Shown piece by piece: positions 1 to 7,243 of a DNA stretch of 18,070 nt. Each line of letters begins with the position of its first letter. Position 1 is the stretch's first letter. The DNA is taken from the NCBI GenBank assembly GCA_947177085.1, contig CAMWTD010000020.1, forward strand, positions 1 to 18,070, read 5' to 3'. The position numbers and the translations under genes were made by a program. The notes beneath the pieces were generated by a model. That model was not told the DNA's origin and did not search any database. It saw only the letters and a list, made by a program, of their open reading frames with translations. Source of the stretch: an uncultured Desulfovibrio sp. Its GTDB lineage: Bacteria > Desulfobacterota > Desulfovibrionia > Desulfovibrionales > Desulfovibrionaceae.

Positions 1-4
1 GCCC

Positions 5-1864
5 ATGAACGACAAACTCACCCTCGACGCCGCGCCCTCCCGCCGCCATCGGGACGAGAACGGCTTCCTGCACGTGGATTCCTGCCACATCACCCGCGAG
101 CAGGTGGCGCCCTATTATGGCCGCGAAGTTCCCGGCTGGGAGACGCTGGGGCTTGATCCGGAAAAGCTCTACCACGCGTACCGTCCGGCGGAGGAGCTTG
201 AGAAGGCCGCGCCCACCGTCAACGGCCTGCCCATTCTCTGGGGCCACAGCCCGGAAAGCGCGGACGCGCCGCACCTCGACCGGCGCATCGGCTCCATGGG
301 TACGGACGCCGCCTTCAACGCGCCCTACCTCGACAACAGCCTCATCTTCACCGTGGCCGACGCCATAGAGGCCATCGAGGACGGCCGCGAACGGGAGCTT
401 TCCCTTTCCTACCGCTATGAGCCGGACTTCACGCCCGGTTCCTTCAATGGCGAGCCGTATGATTTTGTCATGCGTAACCTGCGCGGCAACCACCTGGCAC
501 TCGTGCCGGAAGGCCGCGCCGGGGCTTCCTGCTGCGTGGCGGATTCCGCGCCGGACGGGAAAGAAGGCGAAGGCTGGATCACCACGGAGAACGGCAAGCA
601 CATCCACTTCAAGGATGGGGAAATCTACAAGGGCAATATCGGCCAGAAGGACTGGGATTCGCCCTCGGCTCAGGGGGCGCGGCGCGACAAGGTGGAGAAC
701 GCCATGCGCGAAATTGCCAACGGCAAGGCGGAAGCCACCGTGCCGGGCTTGCGCAATGACCTTGAACAGTACGGGGGAACCAATGACGTGACCATCATCA
801 AGGGAGACGTCAAAAAGGGCCTTGTCCACATCGAGCAGCGCCACGGCGCGGAAAGCGTAGCCCCTGTGCTGGAAGCTGTAGCCAATGGGAAGATTGCACG
901 TTTTTCCCGTATCAAAAAGACAGTTGCAATCCAAAAGGACGGCTACGAAGCCATCCTGTCACTGGAAGAGCACAGGAAGCAAAAGACGTGGCTGCTGACT
1001 GGGTACGATATCCGCGAGGACAAGAAAAAAGAGCCCACGGGTGACAGCGGCAAGTTTTGTACAAGACACGCTGCTACGCATGACGGGCCTACGTTTAGTC
1101 GTCCCGACATGGGGGCCATGGACTCTTTCAACAAGAGGATAAGGGAACTGCTGGAAAAGTCAAATCATCAAACCCGCAAAGGAGGACTTATGAGCACCCT
1201 GAAAAAGCTGTTCGGCGGCGCCAACGACGAGGGCCCTGACACGGCCGAGCCCCAGCCGGCCCCCGAAGGCCAGCAGCCCGAGCCCGCGCCCGAAGGGGAA
1301 AACAAGCCCGAGGACAAGGCCATGGACGAAGGCATGAAGGCCGCCATGGACAAGTGCGGCCTTGACGCCGAAGACCCGGCGCTTCAGGCCGCCTTCGCCG
1401 AAGGCGTGAAGTACGGGGAAAAGCTCGAGCGCAACCCGGAGGAGCGCGAAAAGCTGGACCGCGAGCATGAGGCCGAGGGCATGAAGAAGGCCGAGGACGA
1501 GGAGGCTTCCGCCGCGCCCGCCGCCCCTGCCGCACCCGCTGCGGTGGACGAGGAAAAGGTGGCGCAGACGGCGTCCGATGCCGCCCTTGCCAAGTTCCAG
1601 TCCATCCTCGACGCGCAGGCCGAAGTGCGCCCGCACGTGGGCGAGATGCGCGTCAACCTTGCGCAGGATAGCGCGGCCACCATCTACGGCGCAGCGCTCG
1701 ACGCGCTGGGCATCGACCGCAAGGGCACCCCGGCGGCCGCGTGGCGCGGCATGTTCCGCACCGCCGTCAACATGCAGCGCCGTGACCACAGCCGGGCACT
1801 GGCGCAGGACGCGGCGCAGGCCAAGGGCCCGCTCGCGGGCCTCAACAACATTTCCAGCCTCTAG
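5..1864 (+). CDS. DUF2213-type head maturation protein with inserted PBECR-like nuclease domain and scaffold-like C-terminus
   Basis: Three parts are visible in 619 residues. Residues about 20-180 look like the DUF2213 phage head protein family, considered a prohead protease relative: the family-like segments ELSLSYRYE (131-139) and GNHLALVPEGRAG (161-173) are present. Residues about 191-213 form a linker (WITTENGKHIHFKDG). Residues about 225-340 resemble the phage Barnase-EndoU-ColicinE5/D-RelE-like (PBECR) nuclease group, with GLVHIEQRHG (272-281) carrying the candidate catalytic His residues and WLLTGYDI (329-336) as a late strand. Residues 396-619 are acidic, Ala/Pro/Glu-rich and helical, as expected for a scaffold. 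DUF2213 proteins are normally shorter, so the nuclease is an insertion, and bases about 780-1190 are visibly less GC-rich than their flanks. The ATG at 5 is the only start seen; the ribosome site may lie before the window. The DUF2213 call is firm; the nuclease call rests on motifs remembered from the family. Confidence 0.8.
   Translation: MNDKLTLDAAPSRRHRDENGFLHVDSCHITREQVAPYYGREVPGWETLGLDPEKLYHAYRPAEELEKAAPTVNGLPILWGHSPESADAPHLDRRIGSMGTDAAFNAPYLDNSLIFTVADAIEAIEDGRERELSLSYRYEPDFTPGSFNGEPYDFVMRNLRGNHLALVPEGRAGASCCVADSAPDGKEGEGWITTENGKHIHFKDGEIYKGNIGQKDWDSPSAQGARRDKVENAMREIANGKAEATVPGLRNDLEQYGGTNDVTIIKGDVKKGLVHIEQRHGAESVAPVLEAVANGKIARFSRIKKTVAIQKDGYEAILSLEEHRKQKTWLLTGYDIREDKKKEPTGDSGKFCTRHAATHDGPTFSRPDMGAMDSFNKRIRELLEKSNHQTRKGGLMSTLKKLFGGANDEGPDTAEPQPAPEGQQPEPAPEGENKPEDKAMDEGMKAAMDKCGLDAEDPALQAAFAEGVKYGEKLERNPEEREKLDREHEAEGMKKAEDEEASAAPAAPAAPAAVDEEKVAQTASDAALAKFQSILDAQAEVRPHVGEMRVNLAQDSAATIYGAALDALGIDRKGTPAAAWRGMFRTAVNMQRRDHSRALAQDAAQAKGPLAGLNNISSL
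1190..1864 (+). CDS. Nested in-frame scaffold-like protein from an internal start
   Basis: The Met at codon 396 of the 619-residue gene is preceded by a near-perfect ribosome site (AAAGGAGG, five to six bases before ATG). Translation from here gives a 224-residue protein in the same frame: MSTLKKLFGG, then an acidic Pro/Glu/Gln-rich stretch, a charged helical region, an Ala-Pro repeat, and a C-terminus with a VRPHVGEMRVNLAQDSA segment typical of DUF2213 C-termini. A protease gene that contains a separately started scaffold is known in phages (lambda C/Nu3 is the classic case). Here the start sits just after the inserted nuclease domain, so it would yield scaffold without the protease or the nuclease. 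What is seen is the ribosome site and the reading frame; that both products are made is inferred. Confidence 0.6.
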   Translation: MSTLKKLFGGANDEGPDTAEPQPAPEGQQPEPAPEGENKPEDKAMDEGMKAAMDKCGLDAEDPALQAAFAEGVKYGEKLERNPEEREKLDREHEAEGMKKAEDEEASAAPAAPAAPAAVDEEKVAQTASDAALAKFQSILDAQAEVRPHVGEMRVNLAQDSAATIYGAALDALGIDRKGTPAAAWRGMFRTAVNMQRRDHSRALAQDAAQAKGPLAGLNNISSL

Positions 1865-1895
1865 GTTTCAATCCACGCACCCGCTGAGGCGCGAC
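1865..1895 (-). CRISPR. Solitary type I-C-like CRISPR repeat (candidate solitary repeat unit)
   Basis: Read on the minus strand the 31 bases start GTCGCGCC and end GCGTGGATTGAAAC, the hallmark ends of subtype I-C repeats, which are normally 32 nt. Bases 3-9 can pair with 14-20 around a CAGC loop (seven pairs, two of them G-U). Cleavage at the 3' base of that stem would leave the 11-nt TGGATTGAAAC handle expected from Cas5d processing. On the plus strand one G-U pair becomes an A-C mismatch, so the fold favours the minus-strand RNA. There is no second repeat, no spacer array and no cas gene in the window. The element begins one base after the stop codon of the DUF2213 gene and ends where the next ribosome site (AAAGGAG) begins. 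Type I-C assignment is from memory of the consensus. Confidence 0.85.
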
Positions 1896-1903
1896 AAAGG
1901 AGA

Positions 1904-1931
1904 AAGTTATGCCTTTCCAGAAAGTCGTCAA
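1904..1931 (-). promoter_or_regulatory. Possible minus-strand promoter facing the solitary repeat
   Basis: On the minus strand TTGACG (1931-1926, five of six to the -35 consensus) is followed after 16 bases by TAACTT (1909-1904), which keeps the T, A and final T most important in a -10 box. The expected start of transcription falls at about 1897, within two bases of the first base of the repeat at 1895. The element lies inside the start of the next structural gene, so part of it is coding sequence, and a match of this quality can occur by chance. Its placement is what makes it notable. Confidence 0.35.
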
Positions 1932-2379
1932 TCTTTACCCCGCCCCCGGCATCAACGGCCAGCAGGCGGGGCTCGGCTCCGTGGCCTACGCGCTCCCCGT
2001 TCCCGTGGCGGGAGAGGGCGGCATCGTCACCGGGCATGCCTGCTGGGATGACCCGGAAAACCCCGGCCGCGTGCTCAACAAGGGCACGGGCGCCCCGCTC
2101 GGCATCGCCCTGCGCGTGCAGACGGGCATCATCCCGTGCAATGAGGGCGACACCGTGACCATCCTCGAGGGCCACAGCGTGGCCGTGGTGGCCAAGGGCG
2201 ACCTGCTCGTGACGAGTGAGGCCGAAGTGACCGCCGGGCAGAAAATCTTCGCGTCCCTCACGGACGGCAGCCTCAGCGGCGCGGCCGCCGGGGCCACCGT
2301 GGACGGCAGCGTGGAGACGGGCTGGACCGTGCGCGAATCCGCCGCCGCTGGCGAAATCTTCCACATCAGCAACTGGTAA
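1909..2379 (+). CDS. Head decoration / structural cement protein
   Basis: A 156-residue protein without Cys-rich, membrane or signal features. It is mostly predicted beta strand (GDTVTILEGHSVAVVAKGDLLVTSE, split here by Gly/Asp turns), like the small trimeric cement proteins that sit on capsid surfaces in phages with a DUF2213 protease and DUF2184-type capsid protein. It lies directly between the protease/scaffold gene and the major capsid gene, the usual place for a decoration protein. The start is supported by AAAGGAG seven bases upstream. The family call is from context and fold appearance; no catalytic motif is expected. Confidence 0.7.
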   Translation: MPFQKVVNLYPAPGINGQQAGLGSVAYALPVPVAGEGGIVTGHACWDDPENPGRVLNKGTGAPLGIALRVQTGIIPCNEGDTVTILEGHSVAVVAKGDLLVTSEAEVTAGQKIFASLTDGSLSGAAAGATVDGSVETGWTVRESAAAGEIFHISNW

Positions 2380-2397
2380 CCCTAAGGAGGACGCTGC

Positions 2398-3417
2398 ATG
2401 AAACCCCGTTACAATCCCCAGCTCGCGGCCCTCAAGGCCAAGGGCTTTCACGGCGAGACCTTCTCGCGCGTGCTCGACCGCTCCCGCCTCGCGCAGGACG
2501 CGGCCCTCGTGACCACGCCCAACATCGGCATCCCGGGCGAGCTCACCACCTTCTTCGACCCGGACGTGGTGGAAGTGCTGACGGCCCCCCGTCGCGCCCG
2601 CGAAATCACGGGCGGCCGCGAGGTCGTCAAGGGCGACGCCACCACGGTGAGCGCCAAGTTCCCGGTGCTCGAGTATGCCGGTCACTCCGAGCCGTACAAC
2701 GACTACGCGAGCGGCGGGGCCGCGGCCGTGAACTACAACTGGGTCACACGCGACAACTACCTCTTCTCCACCACGCGCCAGTATGGTGACCTGGAAGAGG
2801 CCCGCCACGCGGAAGCGAAAATCAATCTCGCAAGCGCCCTCCAGAAGGCCGCCGCCCATGTGCTCGACGTGGATGCCAACCGCTTCTTCTTCTACGGCGT
2901 GGCGGGGCTGCGCAACTACGGCCTGCTCAACGACCCGGACCTGCTCCCCAGCATCACCCCGGCGGCCAACGGCGCGGGCGACTCCCCGCTGTGGAAGGAC
3001 AAGACCACCAACCAGATCTACGCCGACATCCTCACGCTGTTCCAGACGCTCGTCACGCGCACGCAGGGCGTGGTCACGGAAAATGACGAGCTCGTGCTCG
3101 TGATGAGCCCGGGCCTTGCCGTTGCGCTCGCCACGCCCAACGACCTTGGCATCTCCGTGCTCAAGATGCTCGGGGACTACTTCGGCAAGCTGCGCATCGT
3201 GAAGGTTCCGGAATACAACACGGCTTCGGGCGAGCTCATGCAGCTCATCGCCGTGGCCATCGAGGGGCAGGAGAGCATCTATCTCGCCAGCTCGGAAAAG
3301 TTCTTCGCCTTCGCGCCCGTGCGTGAGGTGTCGAGCGTCAAGCAGAAGTTCCGCGCCGGAACCTTCGGGGCCATTGTGCGCCGCCCGGTGGCCGTGGCCG
3401 CCATGCTCGGGATGTGA
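2398..3417 (+). CDS. Major capsid protein (DUF2184-like)
   Basis: A 339-residue protein forming the phage head shell. Its length, its position after the cement gene, and segments such as FFDPDVVEVLTAPRRAREI, a central ALQKAAAHVLDVDANRFFFYG helix-rich stretch (about residues 147-167) and a C-terminus rich in VREVSSVKQKFRAGTFGAIVRRP are typical of HK97-fold major capsid proteins of the DUF2184 kind. There is no N-terminal delta domain, consistent with a separately encoded scaffold in the upstream gene. A strong AAGGAGG lies seven bases before the ATG, in keeping with a highly expressed protein. Confidence 0.85.
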   Translation: MKPRYNPQLAALKAKGFHGETFSRVLDRSRLAQDAALVTTPNIGIPGELTTFFDPDVVEVLTAPRRAREITGGREVVKGDATTVSAKFPVLEYAGHSEPYNDYASGGAAAVNYNWVTRDNYLFSTTRQYGDLEEARHAEAKINLASALQKAAAHVLDVDANRFFFYGVAGLRNYGLLNDPDLLPSITPAANGAGDSPLWKDKTTNQIYADILTLFQTLVTRTQGVVTENDELVLVMSPGLAVALATPNDLGISVLKMLGDYFGKLRIVKVPEYNTASGELMQLIAVAIEGQESIYLASSEKFFAFAPVREVSSVKQKFRAGTFGAIVRRPVAVAAMLGM

Positions 3418-3427
3418 GGAGGAAAAC

Positions 3428-3844
3428 ATGGCGAAAAAGAACACGAACACCGCCCCGCAGGCCCCCGCCGCTCCCGTGGCTCCCGTGGCCGCTCCGGGCC
3501 TCGTCACCGTCTATTGCGCGCTCCCGAGCGGCATCAGCTTCTCCCTTCCCGGCGGGCGCACGCTCACCCTGAACGGGGCCAACACGCCGCGCGGCATGGT
3601 GCGGGTGCTGACCGCCGGGCGATACGGCATCACGGCGGGCGTGGCCGAGAGTGACTGGGAGTGGGTCAAAAAGCACTACGGCAAGGCCGCCTACTTCACG
3701 GCCACCCCGCCCCTGCTGCTCGCCGAAGCCGACCCGCGCAACGGCGACGCCCATGCCCGCGACGTCTCTGATGGCGTGGCTACGGGCATGGAGCAGGTGG
3801 ACGTGCATGCGGAAGGCGCTCACACCGCGCCGGAGGGCCGCTAG
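3428..3844 (+). CDS. Small head-associated protein of unknown function
   Basis: A 138-residue protein, not recognised. It starts MAKKNTNTAPQAP with an Ala/Pro-rich flexible arm (to about residue 28), followed by a compact domain with GISFSLPGGRTLTLNGA and an ESDWEWVKKHYG segment, and a polar His/Asp-rich tail. The ATG at 3428 is chosen because GAGGAGG stands just before it; an upstream in-frame ATG would overlap the capsid gene and add unlikely sequence. Its place between capsid and connector genes suggests a capsid-associated or head-completion part. Confidence 0.7.
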   Translation: MAKKNTNTAPQAPAAPVAPVAAPGLVTVYCALPSGISFSLPGGRTLTLNGANTPRGMVRVLTAGRYGITAGVAESDWEWVKKHYGKAAYFTATPPLLLAEADPRNGDAHARDVSDGVATGMEQVDVHAEGAHTAPEGR

Positions 3845-3846
3845 CC

Positions 3847-4251
3847 ATGGCCGGGGCGGTTGTCGAACTCGATGCGGCGCTCTTCCGCGAGCTCTATCCT
3901 GACCACGCTTCCGCAACGGACGCGAAGGTGGAGCAGTGGTTCGAGCAGGCTTGTCTTCTCGTCGGCAACCGCCCCCGCTCGGCCATTCCCTATAACCCGC
4001 CGTCAGTGACCACGCGCAAGACGATTCTCTATGTCGTCATGTGCCACCTAGCAGCGCTTGAGGCGCGGGGCGGGATGGTGGGCCGGGCCACGCAGGCCAC
4101 GGAAGGCAGCGTGAGCGTGCAGCTTGCATCAGGGCTCGATGGCGGGCGTGGTGCCGCCTGGTGGCAGCAAACCCAGTGCGGGGCCACGGCGTGGCAAATG
4201 CTCGCGCCCTACAGGACAGGGGGAAAGTGGTTTGGCGGCGTCAAATACTAA
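3847..4251 (+). CDS. DUF4054-like head-tail connector protein
   Basis: A 134-residue protein with the look of the DUF4054 family: an N-terminal FRELYPDHASATDAKVEQWF segment, a central helix with a VMCHLAALEARG stretch, and a C-terminal WWQQTQCGATAWQMLAPY segment followed by a Gly-rich end. DUF4054 proteins sit between major capsid and tail genes and are thought to be head-tail connector parts. The start is two bases after the preceding stop codon, with GGAGG inside the upstream gene. Its 3' end overlaps the next gene by 20 bases. Confidence 0.75.
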   Translation: MAGAVVELDAALFRELYPDHASATDAKVEQWFEQACLLVGNRPRSAIPYNPPSVTTRKTILYVVMCHLAALEARGGMVGRATQATEGSVSVQLASGLDGGRGAAWWQQTQCGATAWQMLAPYRTGGKWFGGVKY

Positions 4252-4732
4252 GATCCCGGAACTGGCGAAGCTCCTGCCCGATGTGGGCCGCGACCTGCGC
4301 CTGAAGGTTGGCGTTCTTTATGGCGCGACGCACACCACCGCGCCCAAGGAGCCCAAGGACGGGAAGAAGCGCAAGAAACAGGCCCAGCCCACGACCATTC
4401 AGGTGGCGGAATACGCCATCTATAACGAATACGGGACGCAGCGCATTCCTTCGCGCCCCTTCATGCGCTTCAGCCTCGACACCTTTGCAGAAAGCGCGTG
4501 GATACCGGAGCTCGCCCAGCTCATCAAGGAAGGCATGGACCCGGAAACAGCGTTCAACCGTGTTGGCCTCCAGGCGCAGGCCGACGTGCGCCGCGTCATC
4601 GAGGCGTGGAAGGAACCGGAGAACAAAAAATCCACCATCCGCCACAAGCGCAGCGGCAGGGACAATCCCCTCGTGGATACCGGGGACCTTCTGGACGCCA
4701 TTGACTACGAACTCGAAGGCGCGGGGGCGTAA
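4232..4732 (+). CDS. HK97 gp10-like / Mu gpG-like tail completion protein
   Basis: Signature segments are YAIYNEYGTQRIPSRPFMRF and NPLVDTGDLLDAIDYEL, which mark the HK97-gp10-like neck/tail completion proteins that join the tail to the connector. A basic Lys/Arg stretch (KDGKKRKKQ) lies near residue 45. The start is uncertain: the first plausible one is the TTG at 4232, with AGGACAGGGGG upstream, giving 166 residues and a 20-base overlap with the DUF4054 gene. An ATG at 4124 would add 36 residues that look like the shadow of the upstream gene, so it is not used. Confidence 0.75.
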   Translation: MAASNTKIPELAKLLPDVGRDLRLKVGVLYGATHTTAPKEPKDGKKRKKQAQPTTIQVAEYAIYNEYGTQRIPSRPFMRFSLDTFAESAWIPELAQLIKEGMDPETAFNRVGLQAQADVRRVIEAWKEPENKKSTIRHKRSGRDNPLVDTGDLLDAIDYELEGAGA

Positions 4733-4733
4733 C

Positions 4734-5180
4734 ATGGGCATGAACCTCCACGCCATCGTCCGGCCGCTCATCAATCTCGTGAATGAGGATGTCACGGTCG
4801 TCATCCTGCAAAGCGCGGGCTTTGCCGTGGTGAATTACGAGCAGCGCCCAATCTGGCAGCCCGCCGTGGCCGTCAAGGCGCAGGCCCAGCCCGTGGCCGA
4901 CAAGACCCTGCAATTCCTCGTGCAGCAGCGTGAGAACACCATCTGGCACGACTTCTACCTTGAGGGCGAGTGGAACGGCCTCAGGCGCGCCAAGGAACAG
5001 GGCGGGGACCTCCTCTACTGGGATGGTTTCGAGTGGCAGGTGGATCAGGTGCTCGAGCGCTGGAGTCCTGGTGCCGGCTGGACCAAGGTCCGCTGCGTGC
5101 AGCTTCGCGCCACGCCCGCGCCGGAACCAGGCGCAACCGAACCGCCAGCGGCTCACCAGACACCGGGGGCCACGGCATGA
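4734..5180 (+). CDS. Phage neck-region protein of unknown function
   Basis: A 148-residue protein not assigned with confidence. It contains an N-terminal NEDVTVVILQSAGF strand pair, a middle section ending in a Trp/Tyr-rich LLYWDGFEWQVDQVLERW hairpin, and a Pro/Ala/Thr-rich tail from about residue 130. It begins one base after the preceding stop codon and ends in an ATGA overlap with the next gene. The position between the gp10-like and terminator genes suggests a small head-tail joining or tail-completion part. Confidence 0.65.
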   Translation: MGMNLHAIVRPLINLVNEDVTVVILQSAGFAVVNYEQRPIWQPAVAVKAQAQPVADKTLQFLVQQRENTIWHDFYLEGEWNGLRRAKEQGGDLLYWDGFEWQVDQVLERWSPGAGWTKVRCVQLRATPAPEPGATEPPAAHQTPGATA

Positions 5181-5704
5181 ACCTCGTGACGCAGCCGGAT
5201 ACCGACGCCGCCCTCGTGCGGGCGCTGGGCGACTTCTGCACCCGCTTTCTCAAGGCCCCGGACGGTGACGTCGCCCCGCTCGTGGTGCGCGGCTACGTGA
5301 ACCGCGTAAGCTCGCCCGCAGGGCCGGACTATGTGCTCATCACCCCGCTCGCCATGACGCGCCTTGCCACCAACCGCCACGCCTGGGATGCGGAGCCGGG
5401 CGTGGCGAGCGTCATCCAGCCCACGCGCCGCCGCGTGCAGCTTGATTGCTACGGCGCTTCGGCCGCGCCGTGGGCCAAGACGCTGACCACGCTCCTGCGG
5501 GATGCCATCGGCGCGGACTTCCTCGCGCCCTACGGCATGGCTCCGCTTTCCTGCGAAGACCCGCAGGACTTGACGCAGGCCGAGGGCGACGAGCAATGGC
5601 TGCCGCGCTTCATGGTTCAGGTATTTCTTCAGGTCAATGACGTCACCGCCGTCGGCCTGGACTTCTTTACGGATGTGAACCTTCAACTTCACCCCAAGCC
5701 CTAG
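5177..5704 (+). CDS. Neck / tail terminator protein (gp12-like)
   Basis: A 175-residue protein resembling the phage neck terminator (gp12-like, LIC_12616) group. The segments RRRVQLDCYGASAAPWAKTL and a C-terminal PRFMVQVFLQVNDVTAVGLDFF are typical of the ring that caps the tail tube. It starts in an ATGA overlap with the upstream gene (5177-5180) and comes directly before the sheath gene, the expected position for a tail terminator. Confidence 0.75.
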   Translation: MNLVTQPDTDAALVRALGDFCTRFLKAPDGDVAPLVVRGYVNRVSSPAGPDYVLITPLAMTRLATNRHAWDAEPGVASVIQPTRRRVQLDCYGASAAPWAKTLTTLLRDAIGADFLAPYGMAPLSCEDPQDLTQAEGDEQWLPRFMVQVFLQVNDVTAVGLDFFTDVNLQLHPKP

Positions 5705-5719
5705 CTCAAGGAGGAACCC

Positions 5720-7231
5720 ATGAGCGTCAATGCCGACAAACTTGTCCAGATCGTGCCGCGCGTCATCGACGGCGGCACGGTGGGCCTCACCTTCGCGGGG
5801 CTTCTGCTCACGCAAAGTGAGCTTCCGCCTTCCGGCCGCGTGCTGCGCTTCGCCTCCGCGCAGGCCGTGGCCGCCTACTTCGGCTCCACATCGCCGGAAG
5901 CCGCGCTCGCGCAGACCTACTTCCGGGGCTACGTCAATACCACGAGCCTTCCCGGCGAGCTCTACTTCGCGGCCTACAGGCAGCGGGACGCCGCCGCGTG
6001 GCTCAGGAGCGCCGCCTACACGGGCACGCTTGCCGCGCTCAAGAACGCGGGCATCGGCGGCTTCACCATCAGCATCAATGACACGGCCTACAGCGTGGAA
6101 AACATCGACCTTTCGGCCGCCACCAGCTTCTCCGACGTGGCGGCGCGCATGGAGGCCGCGCTTTCCGTCCTCATGCCCGAAGGGGCCGGCGCAAGCGTGA
6201 GCTATTCCAGCCTGACCCGCGCATGGCAAATCACAAGCCCCACCACGGGCGCGGAATCCACCATCAGCTTCGCCACACCGCCCACCACGGGCGTTGACCT
6301 TGCCACCCTGCTCGGCCTCACGGAGCAGGCCGGGGCCGTTGTCTCGCCCGGCATCGACGGCCAGACCCTCCCGGACTGCATGACCAACGTGCTCGCCTAT
6401 GCGAGGGACTGGGTCACCTTCGGCACGGTGTGGGAGCCCGCGCTTGAGGAAAAGCTGGCCCTGGCCGCCTGGTGCGCGGGCTACGACACCCGCTTCTGCT
6501 ATGTGATGTGGGATACGGACAACGCCGCGCAGGTACAGGGCGCAACGGCCAGCGCGGGCTATCAGGTGGACAGCGTGGAGGAGCTTTCGGGCACATGCCC
6601 GGTGTTCAACACGGCCGAGCTTGCGGCATGGGTCATGGGCGTGGCCGCCTGCATCAATTTCGACGAGTACAACGGCCGCCTCACCTTCGCCTTCAAGCAG
6701 GGCGAGGGGCTCGCCGTCACGTGCGATAACGACGAGGCCTACGACGCCCTGCTCGCCAACGGCTACAACTGCTATGCGGACTTTGCCACGGCATCGGCGC
6801 AGTTCAAGTTCTTCCAGAACGGGCAGGTCACGGGCAAGTGGGACTGGCTCGATACCTACCTCAACGCCATCGCCCTCAAGGACGGCCTCCAGCTCAACCT
6901 GCTCGACCTTTTCAAGGCCGTGAAGTCCATCCCCTACAATGAGGACGGCTACGCCATGGTGCGCACGGCATGCCTCGACACCATCCAGCGCTTTTTGAAC
7001 TTCGGGGCCATCCGCCCGGGCGTCACCCTTTCGCAGACGCAGAAGGTGCAGCTCATCGCCGAAATCGGCAAGGACGTGAGCCAGAGCCTCGAGACGCAGG
7101 GCTGGTACATGCAGGTCAAGGATCCGGGGGCCACGGTGCGGGCAGCGCGCGGCACGCCGGATTGCAAGTTCTACTACATGGACGGCGGAAGCATCCAGAA
7201 AATCGTGCTTCCGAGCACGGCCATCCAATAA
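5720..7231 (+). CDS. Contractile tail sheath protein (DUF3383-like)
   Basis: A 503-residue protein with the layout of DUF3383 tail sheath proteins. An N-terminal MSVNADKLVQIVPRVIDGG arm is followed by a GLTFAGLLLTQ segment, an Ala/Ser-rich insertion domain with GGFTISINDTAYSVENIDL (about residues 115-135), and a conserved C-terminal core with QTQKVQLIAEIGKDVSQSL, then KFYYMDGGSIQKIVLPS. In simple contractile tails such as that of Pam3 this protein forms the contracting sheath around the tube. A strong AAGGAGG lies eight bases before the ATG. It is what identifies the particle as a myophage-type tail. Confidence 0.88.
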   Translation: MSVNADKLVQIVPRVIDGGTVGLTFAGLLLTQSELPPSGRVLRFASAQAVAAYFGSTSPEAALAQTYFRGYVNTTSLPGELYFAAYRQRDAAAWLRSAAYTGTLAALKNAGIGGFTISINDTAYSVENIDLSAATSFSDVAARMEAALSVLMPEGAGASVSYSSLTRAWQITSPTTGAESTISFATPPTTGVDLATLLGLTEQAGAVVSPGIDGQTLPDCMTNVLAYARDWVTFGTVWEPALEEKLALAAWCAGYDTRFCYVMWDTDNAAQVQGATASAGYQVDSVEELSGTCPVFNTAELAAWVMGVAACINFDEYNGRLTFAFKQGEGLAVTCDNDEAYDALLANGYNCYADFATASAQFKFFQNGQVTGKWDWLDTYLNAIALKDGLQLNLLDLFKAVKSIPYNEDGYAMVRTACLDTIQRFLNFGAIRPGVTLSQTQKVQLIAEIGKDVSQSLETQGWYMQVKDPGATVRAARGTPDCKFYYMDGGSIQKIVLPSTAIQ

Positions 7232-7243
7232 GGGGGCGGCAAC

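Noticed and set aside
1826..1841. Strong GGCCCGC / GCGGGCC hairpin as a terminator of the DUF2213 gene
   Set aside because: It lies inside the coding region and has no U run on either strand; kept only as a possible part of a minus-strand RNA.
1865..1895. The repeat as part of a full CRISPR array
   Set aside because: No second copy of GTTTCAATCC or its complement at a spacer-sized distance on either side and no cas gene in the window.
1861..3507. Long minus-strand open frame (548 codons) opposite the cement and capsid genes
   Set aside because: It is antisense to well supported structural genes with clear ribosome sites, and its His/Gly/Arg/Val-rich composition is that of a high-GC shadow frame. 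Its end reads WIET because it crosses the CRISPR-like repeat.
4124..4231. Upstream ATG start for the gp10-like gene
   Set aside because: The added residues are Gly/Ser/Pro/Arg-rich and coincide with coding sequence of the DUF4054 gene in another frame.
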